A stretch of 64,000 bases of DNA from RGIG8775 sp045128735 (lineage in GTDB: Bacteria; Bacillota; Clostridia; Oscillospirales; CAG-272): the NCBI GenBank assembly GCA_045128735.1, contig JBGVRT010000005.1, forward strand, positions 1 through 64,000, written 5' to 3'. Under the pieces are notes generated by a model, which searched no databases, had not been told where the DNA came from, and saw only the letters and a program-made list of their open reading frames with translations. Positions 7,249 through 17,130 of the stretch are shown here, in pieces. Positions within the stretch are counted from its first letter, which is position 1. Each line of letters begins with the position of its first letter. The translations under genes were made by a program, and so were the position numbers.

Positions 7249-8058
7249 ATGAGTTTTGGAAATCAAACCCAAACAAAAGAACCAAGAGCAGAAAAAAAGC
7301 CCAGGGGTACAGGTAAAAGTGTCTTTTCTTCACGTACCGTTATCGGTATTGTCTGTATCGTGCTTGCACTGCTCATTACATTCGGCGTAGCTCCTCTTGT
7401 CAACCGTTTTTCCGACCAAAAGGTTGACATTATAAGACTCAAGGCTAACGTGCCGCGCGGACAGGTCATCACAGCCGAACATCTTGAAGTCGCAAGCGTC
7501 GGGGCTCACAATCTTCCCAGTGGTATTATCAAGGACGGAAACGCTATTGTCGGGAAATATGCTGCAACCGATTTGTTTGCAGGAGATTATCTTTTTCCTG
7601 CAAAAATTTCCGCTGATAACAAGAGTGCAGACGACGTGCTGCTTGGTCTTGACGGAACTAAGGTTGCAATCAGCGTTACCATCGGAAACTTTGCACAAGG
7701 TCTTTCTAATAAGCTTGAAAACGGAGATATTGTCAGCGTAATCATATATGACAAGGATAAGTATATGTCCTATACTCCGGATGAGCTTCAGTATGTCAGA
7801 GTAATCACCGCCACCACAAGTGACGGCATTGACAAAGACGAAGCAGAAAACGGAAAATCTGCAACTGTTACGGTGTTAGTTACTCCGGAGCAGGCAGAAC
7901 TGCTTGCACAGTATAATAGCGTTACATCTCTTCACTTTGCCCTTGTATACCGAGGCGATAAGGAAAAGGCAGATGCCTTTATTAAGGTTCAAGACGATTA
8001 TTTGAAAAACAATCCCATCGTCAATGAGCCGACCGAGGAGGCAGAAACAAATGAGTAA
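7249..8058 (+). CDS. RcpC/CpaB-like Flp pilus assembly protein
   Basis: A 269-residue protein with one N-terminal membrane helix (about 26-46, VIGIVCIVLALLITFGV) and an extracytoplasmic SAF-like domain (VPRGQVITAEHLEV; LFAGDYLF), the hallmark of RcpC/CpaB. It stabilises the pilus in the wall or membrane. The acidic C-terminus (PTEEAETNE) overlaps the next gene by eight bases, so expression is coupled to the TadZ-like ATPase. Confidence 0.8.
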   Translation: MSFGNQTQTKEPRAEKKPRGTGKSVFSSRTVIGIVCIVLALLITFGVAPLVNRFSDQKVDIIRLKANVPRGQVITAEHLEVASVGAHNLPSGIIKDGNAIVGKYAATDLFAGDYLFPAKISADNKSADDVLLGLDGTKVAISVTIGNFAQGLSNKLENGDIVSVIIYDKDKYMSYTPDELQYVRVITATTSDGIDKDEAENGKSATVTVLVTPEQAELLAQYNSVTSLHFALVYRGDKEKADAFIKVQDDYLKNNPIVNEPTEEAETNE

Positions 8059-8791
8059 AATGATAGCAGTATGGGGCGCGCCGAATTGTGGTAAGACCAC
8101 GTTTTCAGTAAAACTCGCCGAAACAATTTATAGAAGTTCCGGAGGAAAAAGTGCTGTTATCGTTGTATTTGCTGATAGTCTGACGCCTACGCTTCCCGTT
8201 GTCTTTCCAAATCACAAGAGCGAGGAGGTGTTCTCTGTGGGGGCAATTCTTTCAAAACCCGATTTCTTTGCAGATGATGTGGTTTCCAATATCGTTATGT
8301 TGAAAAACAAAATGAATCTCGGCTTCCTTGGTTATAAAGAAGGAGAAAACATTCATTCTTATCCAACCTATACAGAAGCCAAGGCAAACTATTTCTACGA
8401 TACGTTGCTCGGCATCACCGACTATATTATTGTGGATTGTATGTCAGATCCCGATGGAAACCATCTTACGCGAGTTGCGCTTGAGCGAGCTGATAGTACG
8501 GTTAGATTATCGGCACCCGATCTCAAATGTATCAGTTATCAGATGTCCCAGCAAATGATATTTGCGGCAGCAGGTCTTATGAAGGCGGGAGATCTTCTTG
8601 TAATGAATATCCCCCGTGAAGAACTGAACATGGCGGCACAGGATGCTAAGCATCATCTCGGCAGAATTACTGCGACACTTCCGTTCAGTCCCGCACTTGC
8701 GGAACAATATATGGAAGGAAATATGGTTTTGCCACTTAAAGACAAAAGGTATACACAAGCATTGAAAGAGATTGCGGAAAGGTTGGTATAA
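8051..8791 (+). CDS. TadZ/CpaE-like P-loop ATPase
   Basis: A 246-residue MinD/ParA-type protein. The Walker A motif is at residues 7-18 (WGAPNCGKTTFS) and a YIIVDCMSD strand near residue 125 serves as Walker B. CpaE/TadZ proteins localise Tad pilus machinery at the membrane. GAGGAGG lies upstream within the end of the preceding gene. The P-loop is complete, so ATP binding is expected, unlike some degenerate TadZ proteins. It lies directly before tadA, four bases apart. Confidence 0.75.
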   Translation: MSKMIAVWGAPNCGKTTFSVKLAETIYRSSGGKSAVIVVFADSLTPTLPVVFPNHKSEEVFSVGAILSKPDFFADDVVSNIVMLKNKMNLGFLGYKEGENIHSYPTYTEAKANYFYDTLLGITDYIIVDCMSDPDGNHLTRVALERADSTVRLSAPDLKCISYQMSQQMIFAAAGLMKAGDLLVMNIPREELNMAAQDAKHHLGRITATLPFSPALAEQYMEGNMVLPLKDKRYTQALKEIAERLV

Positions 8792-8794
8792 GCT

Positions 8795-10108
8795 ATGGCA
8801 GTTATCGAATTATCCTCGCTTGTACCGCTGTGTCAAAGCTTTATTGCACGAAATTATTCCGCAGCGATCATCGACAAAAGTAAAACCGAGGAACTGAAGG
8901 CGTATATAGGTAAATACCTTTACGATACAGATTATTCGGTTGTTGGCTTTGATACAAAAGAGCTTGTGGAAAGACTCTTTGAAGAAATGGCGGAATATTC
9001 GATTCTGACAAAACATCTTGCCGATCCCGATATTGAGGAAATCAACATTAACGGTTGGGACGATGTGGCTTTGACACATCTTGACGGAAGAATTGAAAAA
9101 GCAAATGAGCATTTCTTTTCCCCGACACACGCAATTGACATCGTAAAAAAATTGCTTCAGCATTCCGGAATGATTATTGATAATGCTGCACCTATCGCTC
9201 AAGGTCATCTTCCAAACAATACCCGTGTAACAGCACTCAAAGAACCTATTGTGGATACTAATCGAGGAATAGCGGTGTCTATTCGTATGCTTCACCCGCA
9301 ACGAGTGGATCGTGAAAGTCTGCTTCAAACAGAATCACTTACCGAAGAAATGTTGTATTTTCTTGAGGTATGCTTGCGGTACGGAGTGTCATTTGTCGTG
9401 GCAGGAAGAACCTCGTCCGGCAAAACTACTCTTCTTAACAGCTTACTTGGCTCAATTCCGGACGGTAAGCGTATCTACACAATTGAAAGCGGTGCCCGTG
9501 AATTGTCTTTGATAAAGAGAGACCAAAACGGCAAGGTAGTCAATAACGTAGTTCACACCTTGTCCCGCCCCTCCGACAAAGAAGCGTATGACATATCACA
9601 AGAAGATCTTGTAATGGCAGCGCTCAGATTTGACCCTGATATTATTTGTGTCGGTGAGATGAGAGACGCAGAGGCGCATTCCGCGGTAGAAGCAAGCTCA
9701 ACCGACCACACTGTTGTAACTACCGTTCACGGTGGCGGCGGCAGATATGCCCATCGCAGAATCGCGTTCTTGTCTCAGCGCAGATTTCCAATAGATATGA
9801 AAATATCAATGCAACAAGCGGCGCTTGCCTTTCCCGTGGTCGTGTTTGCCCATAAGCTCGAAGACAATAGCCGTAAGGTAATGGACATTTCAGAATGTGT
9901 AGTCCACGACGATGGCGAGCTTGAGTATCGAACCTTATATCGTTACAAGATCAACAGCAATGAGTATAAGGATGGGCGTTTCCATATCATAGGTGAATTT
10001 ATCAAAGAAAATACTCCCTCGGACTACCTCTGCACGAAGCTGTTGCGTGGCGGCATTCCACAAGAAATTCTCCAAAAATTCAATAAAGAAGGAGGAAATA
10101 CAACTTGA
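8795..10108 (+). CDS. tadA: TadA/CpaF secretion ATPase
   Basis: A 437-residue VirB11/GspE-superfamily ATPase. It has an N-terminal domain (DPDIEEININGWDDV), Walker A near residue 202 (GRTSSGKTTLL), Walker B with DPDIICVGEMRD, and a His-box-like TTVHGGG. It powers assembly of the Tad pilus. The family could also serve as VirB11 for the conjugation channel, but TadB/TadC partners directly downstream make the pilus role more likely. Its stop overlaps the TTG start of tadB. Confidence 0.9.
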   Translation: MAVIELSSLVPLCQSFIARNYSAAIIDKSKTEELKAYIGKYLYDTDYSVVGFDTKELVERLFEEMAEYSILTKHLADPDIEEININGWDDVALTHLDGRIEKANEHFFSPTHAIDIVKKLLQHSGMIIDNAAPIAQGHLPNNTRVTALKEPIVDTNRGIAVSIRMLHPQRVDRESLLQTESLTEEMLYFLEVCLRYGVSFVVAGRTSSGKTTLLNSLLGSIPDGKRIYTIESGARELSLIKRDQNGKVVNNVVHTLSRPSDKEAYDISQEDLVMAALRFDPDIICVGEMRDAEAHSAVEASSTDHTVVTTVHGGGGRYAHRRIAFLSQRRFPIDMKISMQQAALAFPVVVFAHKLEDNSRKVMDISECVVHDDGELEYRTLYRYKINSNEYKDGRFHIIGEFIKENTPSDYLCTKLLRGGIPQEILQKFNKEGGNTT

Positions 10109-11031
10109 TTGCTTTATATATTATTGCCTTTGTTCTTGCAGTCGTCGGTATCATATTTGTTTTGAAGATCACACCGGAGCAAATAAACAACGACATTACG
10201 GATCTGTTCGGCAAAGAGGAAACGCTGAAGGATAAATCGCTGAGCGCACGTGGCAAGAAAAAGAAAAGCAAAATTTTACTTGAACTTGAGCACTTGCACC
10301 GAGCATTAAAGGAAACGGGAAAAGAAAAGCAATTTTCATTTGCTTGTGCGCTGTCGGCACTTTTAATGGTTGCCGGCTGTGTAATTGCAATTGCGATTGA
10401 TAATGTTTTCTTGATTCCTGTACTTGCCGTGGCATTTGCGATACTGCCGTTTGCATATCTTCACAAAGCCATTGCAATCTATGAGGAAAGAGTCAAGACC
10501 GAGCTTGAGTCGGCGCTTTCTCTTATTACAAGCTCCTATATCAGAAGCGAAAATCTTGTTGCAGCAGTTGAGGATTCCATTCCTAATCTGCATCCACCGC
10601 TGAAAAGTGTATTTGAGAGCTTTTTGACCGAGGCATCTGTCATTTCTCCCGATATTCGTCAGGCGATTTATCATATGAAGGATAAGGTCAAGAACGATAT
10701 CTTCAAGGAATGGTGTGATGCTTTAATTGCTTGTCAGAATGACAGAGTTCTCATTGACATTCTTCACCCCATCACCAAAAAGCTAAACGAGGAGCGTGTC
10801 GTAAATAACTCGCTTCGCACAATGCTTTCCGAGGCACGCCGAGAATATTGGATGATGGTAATGCTCGTTCTTGCAAACATCCCACTCCTTTACTGTATCA
10901 ATAAGAGTTGGTACGATTCTCTGATGCACACCACTTTTGGCAAAATCGTTCTTGCCATCAGCGGCGTGGTGATTATTATAACGGCAATCCGTATGAACAA
11001 GCTTACAAAGCCCATAGAATACAAACGCTAA
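10105..11031 (+). CDS. tadB: TadB-like pilus platform protein
   Basis: A 308-residue membrane protein starting at TTG, with GGAGG nine bases upstream, overlapping the end of tadA by four bases. It has an N-terminal membrane helix, a pair of helices near residues 73-115, a type II secretion F-like cytoplasmic domain (ESALSLITSSYIRSENLVAAVEDSI) and two C-terminal helices. TadB and TadC form the inner-membrane platform driven by TadA. Confidence 0.8.
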   Translation: MIALYIIAFVLAVVGIIFVLKITPEQINNDITDLFGKEETLKDKSLSARGKKKKSKILLELEHLHRALKETGKEKQFSFACALSALLMVAGCVIAIAIDNVFLIPVLAVAFAILPFAYLHKAIAIYEERVKTELESALSLITSSYIRSENLVAAVEDSIPNLHPPLKSVFESFLTEASVISPDIRQAIYHMKDKVKNDIFKEWCDALIACQNDRVLIDILHPITKKLNEERVVNNSLRTMLSEARREYWMMVMLVLANIPLLYCINKSWYDSLMHTTFGKIVLAISGVVIIITAIRMNKLTKPIEYKR

Positions 11032-11043
11032 GGAGGATTGATT

Positions 11044-11916
11044 ATGGTAATATTTCAAATTATGATCGGTCTTTTTGTTGCAATAGGTGTTGCGTTCGTT
11101 TGGGCAGACGTTGTAAAGCTCCCCACGATGAAGGCGTCAAAGGCGGCAAACAACCTCGGAAAAAAAGGAAACAAAAAAACAAGCACCATTGACATCTACC
11201 TAAAAAACATTTCGGCAAAGCTGGCTGAAAAGATAAGGCTTAACGAATACAAAAAAGACCAACTCGCAACTGATCTTAAAACAGCGGGACTTAACATTAC
11301 TCCCGAGGCGTATGTATCGGATGCGATTGTAAAGTCTGTAGCAATAGGCCTGCTTGCAATTCCCGCGTTCTTTATTGTTAAAATTCTTGGCTTATTTATC
11401 ATTTTTGTGGCTGTTGTAATGTATTTCAGCGAAATGAAAAAGGTCAGCAAGATGATTATCAAAAAGAAACAGAAGATTGAGTATGAGCTGCCACGTATGG
11501 TTTCTTCCATAGAAAAAACGATGAAGCACCAAAAAGGCGTTGTTTATGCTCTTGAAGCGTTCAAAGATACGACTTGCCCCGAGTTAAAGGAAGAGCTTGA
11601 AATCACAATTGCGGATATGCGTTCCGGCAGTGAGTTTGATGCCCTTTCGAGGCTTGAAAGCAGAGTTGGTTCACACGATATGCTTCTTGTGACCAAAGGA
11701 TTGCGTGGAGCTTTGTACGGAGATGATATGTCTGTCTATTGGGCAACGATCTCTCTCCAACTATCTGCCGCACAGCAAGAAAAGCTCAAGGAACAAGCCC
11801 TTGGAGTTCCCAGAAAGGTGCGAAAGCTTTCCATGGCGCTTTTATTCTGCTTCATACTCATCTACGTAGCCGTGCTCGGTCAAGTTTTGCTTGGCTCAAT
11901 GGGCACGCTGTTCTAA
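11044..11916 (+). CDS. tadC: TadC-like pilus platform protein
   Basis: A 290-residue membrane protein, partner of TadB. The F-like domain has KIEYELPRMVSSIEKTM and FKDTTCPELKEELEI; a helix pair lies near residues 95-128 and one at the C-terminus. The ATG is used because AAGGAGG lies seven bases upstream; a TTG two codons earlier is also in frame. Confidence 0.8.
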   Translation: MVIFQIMIGLFVAIGVAFVWADVVKLPTMKASKAANNLGKKGNKKTSTIDIYLKNISAKLAEKIRLNEYKKDQLATDLKTAGLNITPEAYVSDAIVKSVAIGLLAIPAFFIVKILGLFIIFVAVVMYFSEMKKVSKMIIKKKQKIEYELPRMVSSIEKTMKHQKGVVYALEAFKDTTCPELKEELEITIADMRSGSEFDALSRLESRVGSHDMLLVTKGLRGALYGDDMSVYWATISLQLSAAQQEKLKEQALGVPRKVRKLSMALLFCFILIYVAVLGQVLLGSMGTLF

Positions 11917-11929
11917 CGGAGGTGAGCAT

Positions 11930-12340
11930 ATGATAAAAGCACTAAAAAACAAAAAAGGTGAGGGTTATATCGATGTAGCGGTGGCGGTTCTCGTCATCGC
12001 TTTTATATTGGTGATCGTCATTAGTATTTGGTCGATGGTAACGCTCAAGCAGGATATGAACTATATGTGCAACGAGCTTCTTGAAATTGCCACAGTCACG
12101 GGAAAGATCGGGCCGGAGGTAGAGGCAAGATTTGTTGAACTGTGTGCTGAGGTTGGCTTTACCCCAACGGTAGCTTTTTCGGCAAACTATTTTGAAACAG
12201 CATCAGGAAAGGTACAGCTTGGAGACGTAATTTCATGCACCCTTTCAACCGAAATGACCTTTATGGGCTTTGGGGGCTTTGAACTCCCATTCGATGTAAC
12301 GGTCACTCAATCGGGATTATCCCGAATTTATTGGAAATGA
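11930..12340 (+). CDS. TadE-like minor pilin (DUF4320-type)
   Basis: A 136-residue protein: short basic leader MIKALKNKKGEG, one helix (YIDVAVAVLVIAFILVIVI), then a soluble domain with YFETASGKVQLGD and a SGLSRIYWK end. The G-E-G-YID junction matches that of the three small pilins, suggesting the same prepilin peptidase processes all of them. I recall it as DUF4320. CGGAGG lies before the ATG. Confidence 0.75.
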   Translation: MIKALKNKKGEGYIDVAVAVLVIAFILVIVISIWSMVTLKQDMNYMCNELLEIATVTGKIGPEVEARFVELCAEVGFTPTVAFSANYFETASGKVQLGDVISCTLSTEMTFMGFGGFELPFDVTVTQSGLSRIYWK

Positions 12341-12341
12341 G

Positions 12342-12824
12342 GTGGTTATTATTAACGCTCTCAGAAACAAAAAAGGATTTAGCTACATCCTTGTATGCGT
12401 CATTATTATTTTTGTAGTAATGGTCGTATTCGTAGCTATGCAATACGCTTATGTTTATCATATCGCAGAGGAACAGAAAAACGAAACACAACTAAAGCTG
12501 GATGGTTTTGTCACAAGAACGGCGGTGGAACAATACGATGCGCTGAAACAAGGTGAGGCGTGGGTAGATTACGTTGACAGAAACGATCTTGTTGACGGAG
12601 CCTATTACTTGCTCGGCTTCCCAACGATCATTACCTTGGAATACCGAGAGCCAATCGCCGTTGCAGGCAAATATTATATGTCAAGACCGACAATATATGC
12701 CCTTGCGGGAGATGCCTTCGGTGTCTACGTTCAGTATGAGATTGAAATACCGTATGATCTGTTCGGGCGTGAGTTTTCTGTTGTTGTTCCCATTGAAATG
12801 GTAAGCAGATATGTAGTCAAATAA
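12342..12824 (+). CDS. second TadE/TadF-like minor pilin
   Basis: A 160-residue protein with leader NALRNKKG, a helix (about 15-36) and a soluble domain. GTG at 12342 is the only conventional start but it lies inside the best ribosome site (GAGGTGG, 12339-12345). The placement of that site and the neighbour's MIKALKNKKG start suggest initiation at ATT, 12348 or 12351, giving M-(I)NALRNKKG. Its role as a pseudopilin is inferred from leader, size and place directly behind the TadE-like gene. Confidence 0.7.
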   Translation: MVIINALRNKKGFSYILVCVIIIFVVMVVFVAMQYAYVYHIAEEQKNETQLKLDGFVTRTAVEQYDALKQGEAWVDYVDRNDLVDGAYYLLGFPTIITLEYREPIAVAGKYYMSRPTIYALAGDAFGVYVQYEIEIPYDLFGREFSVVVPIEMVSRYVVK

Positions 12825-12834
12825 AGGAGGAAAT

Positions 12835-13164
12835 ATGAGTAGAACGCAAAAAATCATTTTCTGTGTTGTGGGTTTGCTCGGTGCTGTTGCCATCATAATC
12901 GGCGGAATAGTTTTATCGTCGGATGATGATAAAACTCCCGATGAAACCGATCCCCCTGCAATTTCAGATACAAACGACGAGACAAGCGCTCCCGTCGTTC
13001 CAGATATCAGACCAAATACCAATGACGATAAAAAACAGCACCAAGACCGTCCCGGTGATATTCATATCGACATTGAAGAAAAGAACGAAGAATCTACAAG
13101 GAATGAGGATCCTGCCGTTGAAGGTGAGGTAGTAATCATTCCGGGTGTTAAGGAGGACGACTAA
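12835..13164 (+). CDS. small membrane-anchored acidic protein
   Basis: A 109-residue protein: one N-terminal membrane helix (about 6-27) and a highly acidic, disordered tail rich in D, E, T and P. I recall similar short proteins (DUF6550-like) in Clostridial pilus operons. AAAGGAGG precedes the ATG, and its stop overlaps the adhesin start (TAATG). It could anchor or space the adhesin or pilus base; nothing in the sequence proves this. Confidence 0.6.
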   Translation: MSRTQKIIFCVVGLLGAVAIIIGGIVLSSDDDKTPDETDPPAISDTNDETSAPVVPDIRPNTNDDKKQHQDRPGDIHIDIEEKNEESTRNEDPAVEGEVVIIPGVKEDD

Positions 13165-16100
13165 TGAGAAAACACTTTTCTAAGATAATAGCGATGCTTT
13201 TGGTTGTCATAACCTTGGTATCACTTTGCGTTGTGCCTGCTTCTGCTGCGGGCAGTTATCCTATGAGCTGTTCCATTTATTATAAGGATGAAAGCGGTAA
13301 GCAGGTAGCGACAACCAAGACCTTCTCGATGAACGCGGCAGATACCACCGCACAGCAGACGAAATATTATTCGCCTACTGTGTCGGGTTATGCGCTTAAA
13401 AACAGTAGCGATTCGTATGTAACCTACGCGATGATGGACAAGAGCTTTCCCGCCTCTAACTACGTTAGAAACGGTACTGCGACCTACACCGTATATTACG
13501 TTAAGACCGCAAGCTCGACGATCACCTATCAGTATGAAGATAGAAGCGGTACGGCAGCCCCCACAAAGACGGTAACGGGTAAGCAGGGTGCGAGCTTCTC
13601 CGTAACCTCGCCTACTGTTACGGGCTACACGCCGAACAGAACTACCGTAACGGGAACTTACGGTGATGGTAACCACAGCGTTTATTACTATGAGAAATCC
13701 TACACCATTTCCTACAATGCAAATGGCGGTAGTGGAGCGCCGAGCTCTCAGACAAAGTGGCATACCACCAACCTTACACTTTCCTCAACCAAGCCTACAC
13801 GCACGGGTTATACCTTCCAAGGTTGGAGCACTTCAAGCAGTGCAACAAGTGCATCGTATAGCGCGGGAGGAACATTTTCAACCAATGCGAATACAACTTT
13901 GTATGCGGTGTGGGCAAAGAACAAATACACCATTTCCTTTAATGCTAATGGTGGTAGCGGTGCTCCCTCAAGTCAGACCAAAACCTACGGGCTTGATCTT
14001 ACGCTGTCATCCACAACGCCTACGCGAAGCGGATACACCTTTAAGGGATGGGGAACCTCAAGCTCCTCGACAACTGCATCTTATCAGCCGGGCGGGAAGT
14101 ACACTTCCAATTCGTCTGCAACCTTGTATGCGGTTTGGGAGAGTAACGCCCCAACGACCTATACTGTAAGTTATAACGCAAACGGCGGTAGCGGCGCGCC
14201 TGCAAGCCAGACAAAGACTCACGGAGTAACACTGACACTCTCCTCCACAAAGCCGACAAGAAGCGGATATACCTTCCTCGGTTGGTCAACCTCAAGTTCT
14301 GCCACAAGCGCATCGTATAGTGCGGGTGGTTCTTATTCTACCAACGCATCTTGCACGATGTATGCCGTATGGTCTTGTAGCCATTCATCTACTTCACAGC
14401 ACTATGTCACGGGGTGTGATTGGGAGCGTACTTGTAATAACTGCGGAGTTGTAACCGCGACAGGTACTACCCACGGCCCGTATAGCTACAGCGATTGGGT
14501 ATATTATTCCACAAGTCAGCACCGTAGAACCAAGAGCTGTGATTACGGTGATTATTCCACCTATGAGTACGGCTCTCACTCCAAGACTACCGAATACGAG
14601 CAATACAGTTCTACGCAGCATAAGTATTATAGTTATTGCTCCACTTGTGCTTCTATGATCGGCTCTGCAAGCTACGAGGCACACGATTTCACAAGCACTA
14701 CCTCGGGAGGTAAGACCGTATCGGTTTGTAACGATTGCGGCTATACCAAAGAGACAGTACAGACCTATACCGTTAGTTATAACGCAAACGGTGGTAGCGG
14801 TGCGCCGAGTTCACAGACCAAGACCTACGGTGTAACTCTTACACTTTCCTCGGTAGTTCCTACCCGAAGCGGTTATACCTTTATGGGTTGGGGTGCTACA
14901 AGCTCTTCTACTTCCGCATCTTATTCTGCGGGCGGTAGTTATACCAGCAATTCATCTATCACTCTTTACGCAATTTGGAGCTGCCCTCATTCTTCCGCAA
15001 CACAGAACTATGTAACGGGTTGCGATTGGCAGAGAGTTTGTAACACTTGCGGAACTATCCTTTCTACGGGAACTACACACGGCCCGTACACGTATTCGGC
15101 GTGGGAGTATTATTCTACAAGTCAGCACCTCAGATATAAAAACTGTGACTACGGTGATTATTCCGAGGCACAGTATCAAGGTCACTCTCTCACTACCAAG
15201 TTTGAGCAGTACACTGCATCACAGCACAAGTATTATTCATATTGCTCAGAGTGTGACAGTATGGTAGGAACCTCTAATACCGAAGCACATTCCTTTACCT
15301 CAACCGAGAGTAACGGAAATATCATCTATACCTGCTCCGAGTGTGGATATTCCTATTCTGTGAAGAAAACCTATACCGTTTCCTTTAACGCAAACGGCGG
15401 TATCAATCCTCCCTCAAGTCAGACGAAGATACACGGTGAAACCTTGACGCTCTCTTCTTCTGTCCCCACAAGGGACGGATATGATTTCAAGGGTTGGTCT
15501 ACTTCAAGCTCTGCGACGAGTGCGACTTACGCGGCAGGCGGCAGTTATACCTCTAATGCAAATACAACGCTCTATGCTGTGTGGCAAAAGACGATCTTTA
15601 CTGTGTCGTATAATGCCAACGGAGGTAGCGGTGCGCCTGCTTCACAGACAAAGACAATCGGGCAGAGTGTAACGATCTCCACGGTTCAGCCTACAAGGAC
15701 TAATCACGCCTTTATGGGTTGGGCAACGTCGAGTACGGCAACCACCCCCGAGTATTACGGCGGCGAGATCTATTATGCCGATGCTTCTGTTACTCTTTAC
15801 GCAGTATGGATCGAGCGAAACTACGACTTCTCGGTATCCAACCTTTCAATCACACCCACTGAGGTTTATCAGTACGAAAAGGTAGGTATTACCTTCAGAG
15901 CAGACAGTTGGGATAAGAATCTTCCTTACGACGATATTCCCGTCGAGGTACTGTTGAATGGCTCCGTTATCTATTCCACCACGGTGGATTTTGTAAAGTA
16001 CGGAGTTCAGAACTTCACTTTAGACCTTAACATAGGAGCACTTCTCGGTCAGCAGACCATCGTTGTGCGAGTGAATTGGGCAGACCACAATAATGAAACG

Positions 16101-17120
16101 AGAACCACAAACAATTCTGTATCTACAACATTCAATGTTAAGAAGCTCATTGAAACTGCCACCCAGAGTGTAACGGTCAATGGAGAGTATGTCGAAGGCT
16201 TTGAGGTTATTTCGACCTTCTACGTGACCAATGAAGCAGCAAGCGATATTATTCCGAGCGATGGCGTATCATTCGATTTCGTTGTTTATTCAATGAATGG
16301 TAGCTCTCAGAATGTTGTAAGTCAGCAGACTTGGGAGAACGTAGTTATCCCTGCAAACGGAACAAACCTCGTGTATTTTAAGTGGCGTGTACCCGCAGGA
16401 AGTGCAGGTACGACCTACTTCTGTAAGGGCACGATCAATCCCGGCAGAATGGCTAACGAGAGCAACAGCGCAAATAACACCACCGAGTTTGCCGTATTAG
16501 CACAAAGCATTGCTACCTCTCAAACGCCAAACACGCGGTATGAAGACAAAGCACCATCAGGATATAACGCAAACGTCACCGCCCCCACAACAAAAGCAGG
16601 CACAGCCACTTGGAATATGTGGGTATATGAAGGCGGTAGACTTGTTCTGAAAAATTACGGTATTTCGGTAACGAGCGTAAATCCCGAGGTTTCGCCGAGT
16701 GCAAATTGTTCGACTGCGATAAAGGTCGGAAACGTATGGACAATGAAATCGGGATATGGAATCACGCTGAATTGGGCACCCAATATCGTGTCTAAGTCCG
16801 GCTGTGTAATGCCGAGCAGCGATGCCTATACCTCACCTCAAAACGTCTATGCAACCTTTTCGGAGTTTGGATATTCAACGGCAAGCGATAAATACAGGAC
16901 GCTTGAATCAGTCGGCGGCTCATACAAGTTTGAAGCAAACGCTGATGCCGATGGTAACGAGCGTTTGCACTTCATCCCCGTTTATGTAGAAAACGGCAAT
17001 TATATTGTATCTGTTACGGCAACACAGATATGGACACCGGCAGGTATGATTACTGCAACAAGAAATACGAACACGATCAATATAGACGGTACGATCTATG
17101 ACGATTGGTATCAGGGATAA
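13164..17120 (+). CDS. large secreted InlB-repeat adhesin of the pilus operon
   Basis: A 1318-residue protein. Signal peptide at residues 1-29 (VVPASAA). Residues about 30-175 are MucBP-like tandem segments. Six InlB B-repeats (Flg_new, about 75 residues, core ISYNANGGSGAPSSQTK and GYTFxGW) start near 179, 254, 332, 534, 736 and 811. Two cysteine-rich modules (about 404-531 and 606-733; HYVTGCDWERTCNNCG, CSTCASM, CNDCGYT) sit between them. Two CARDB-like beta domains follow (about 885-1110), then a C-terminal domain ending without LPXTG or membrane helix. It is probably presented by the pilus rather than by sortase, as a mating or host adhesin. The repeats give strong in-gene DNA repeats that could recombine. 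Confidence 0.75.
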   Translation: MRKHFSKIIAMLLVVITLVSLCVVPASAAGSYPMSCSIYYKDESGKQVATTKTFSMNAADTTAQQTKYYSPTVSGYALKNSSDSYVTYAMMDKSFPASNYVRNGTATYTVYYVKTASSTITYQYEDRSGTAAPTKTVTGKQGASFSVTSPTVTGYTPNRTTVTGTYGDGNHSVYYYEKSYTISYNANGGSGAPSSQTKWHTTNLTLSSTKPTRTGYTFQGWSTSSSATSASYSAGGTFSTNANTTLYAVWAKNKYTISFNANGGSGAPSSQTKTYGLDLTLSSTTPTRSGYTFKGWGTSSSSTTASYQPGGKYTSNSSATLYAVWESNAPTTYTVSYNANGGSGAPASQTKTHGVTLTLSSTKPTRSGYTFLGWSTSSSATSASYSAGGSYSTNASCTMYAVWSCSHSSTSQHYVTGCDWERTCNNCGVVTATGTTHGPYSYSDWVYYSTSQHRRTKSCDYGDYSTYEYGSHSKTTEYEQYSSTQHKYYSYCSTCASMIGSASYEAHDFTSTTSGGKTVSVCNDCGYTKETVQTYTVSYNANGGSGAPSSQTKTYGVTLTLSSVVPTRSGYTFMGWGATSSSTSASYSAGGSYTSNSSITLYAIWSCPHSSATQNYVTGCDWQRVCNTCGTILSTGTTHGPYTYSAWEYYSTSQHLRYKNCDYGDYSEAQYQGHSLTTKFEQYTASQHKYYSYCSECDSMVGTSNTEAHSFTSTESNGNIIYTCSECGYSYSVKKTYTVSFNANGGINPPSSQTKIHGETLTLSSSVPTRDGYDFKGWSTSSSATSATYAAGGSYTSNANTTLYAVWQKTIFTVSYNANGGSGAPASQTKTIGQSVTISTVQPTRTNHAFMGWATSSTATTPEYYGGEIYYADASVTLYAVWIERNYDFSVSNLSITPTEVYQYEKVGITFRADSWDKNLPYDDIPVEVLLNGSVIYSTTVDFVKYGVQNFTLDLNIGALLGQQTIVVRVNWADHNNETRTTNNSVSTTFNVKKLIETATQSVTVNGEYVEGFEVISTFYVTNEAASDIIPSDGVSFDFVVYSMNGSSQNVVSQQTWENVVIPANGTNLVYFKWRVPAGSAGTTYFCKGTINPGRMANESNSANNTTEFAVLAQSIATSQTPNTRYEDKAPSGYNANVTAPTTKAGTATWNMWVYEGGRLVLKNYGISVTSVNPEVSPSANCSTAIKVGNVWTMKSGYGITLNWAPNIVSKSGCVMPSSDAYTSPQNVYATFSEFGYSTASDKYRTLESVGGSYKFEANADADGNERLHFIPVYVENGNYIVSVTATQIWTPAGMITATRNTNTINIDGTIYDDWYQG

Positions 17121-17130
17121 GGAGATGTCT

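Noticed and set aside
13700..15820. Regular DNA repeats suggestive of a CRISPR array
   Set aside because: The repeats are 225 bases or longer, in frame, and encode InlB B-repeats. No CRISPR array or cas gene is in the window.
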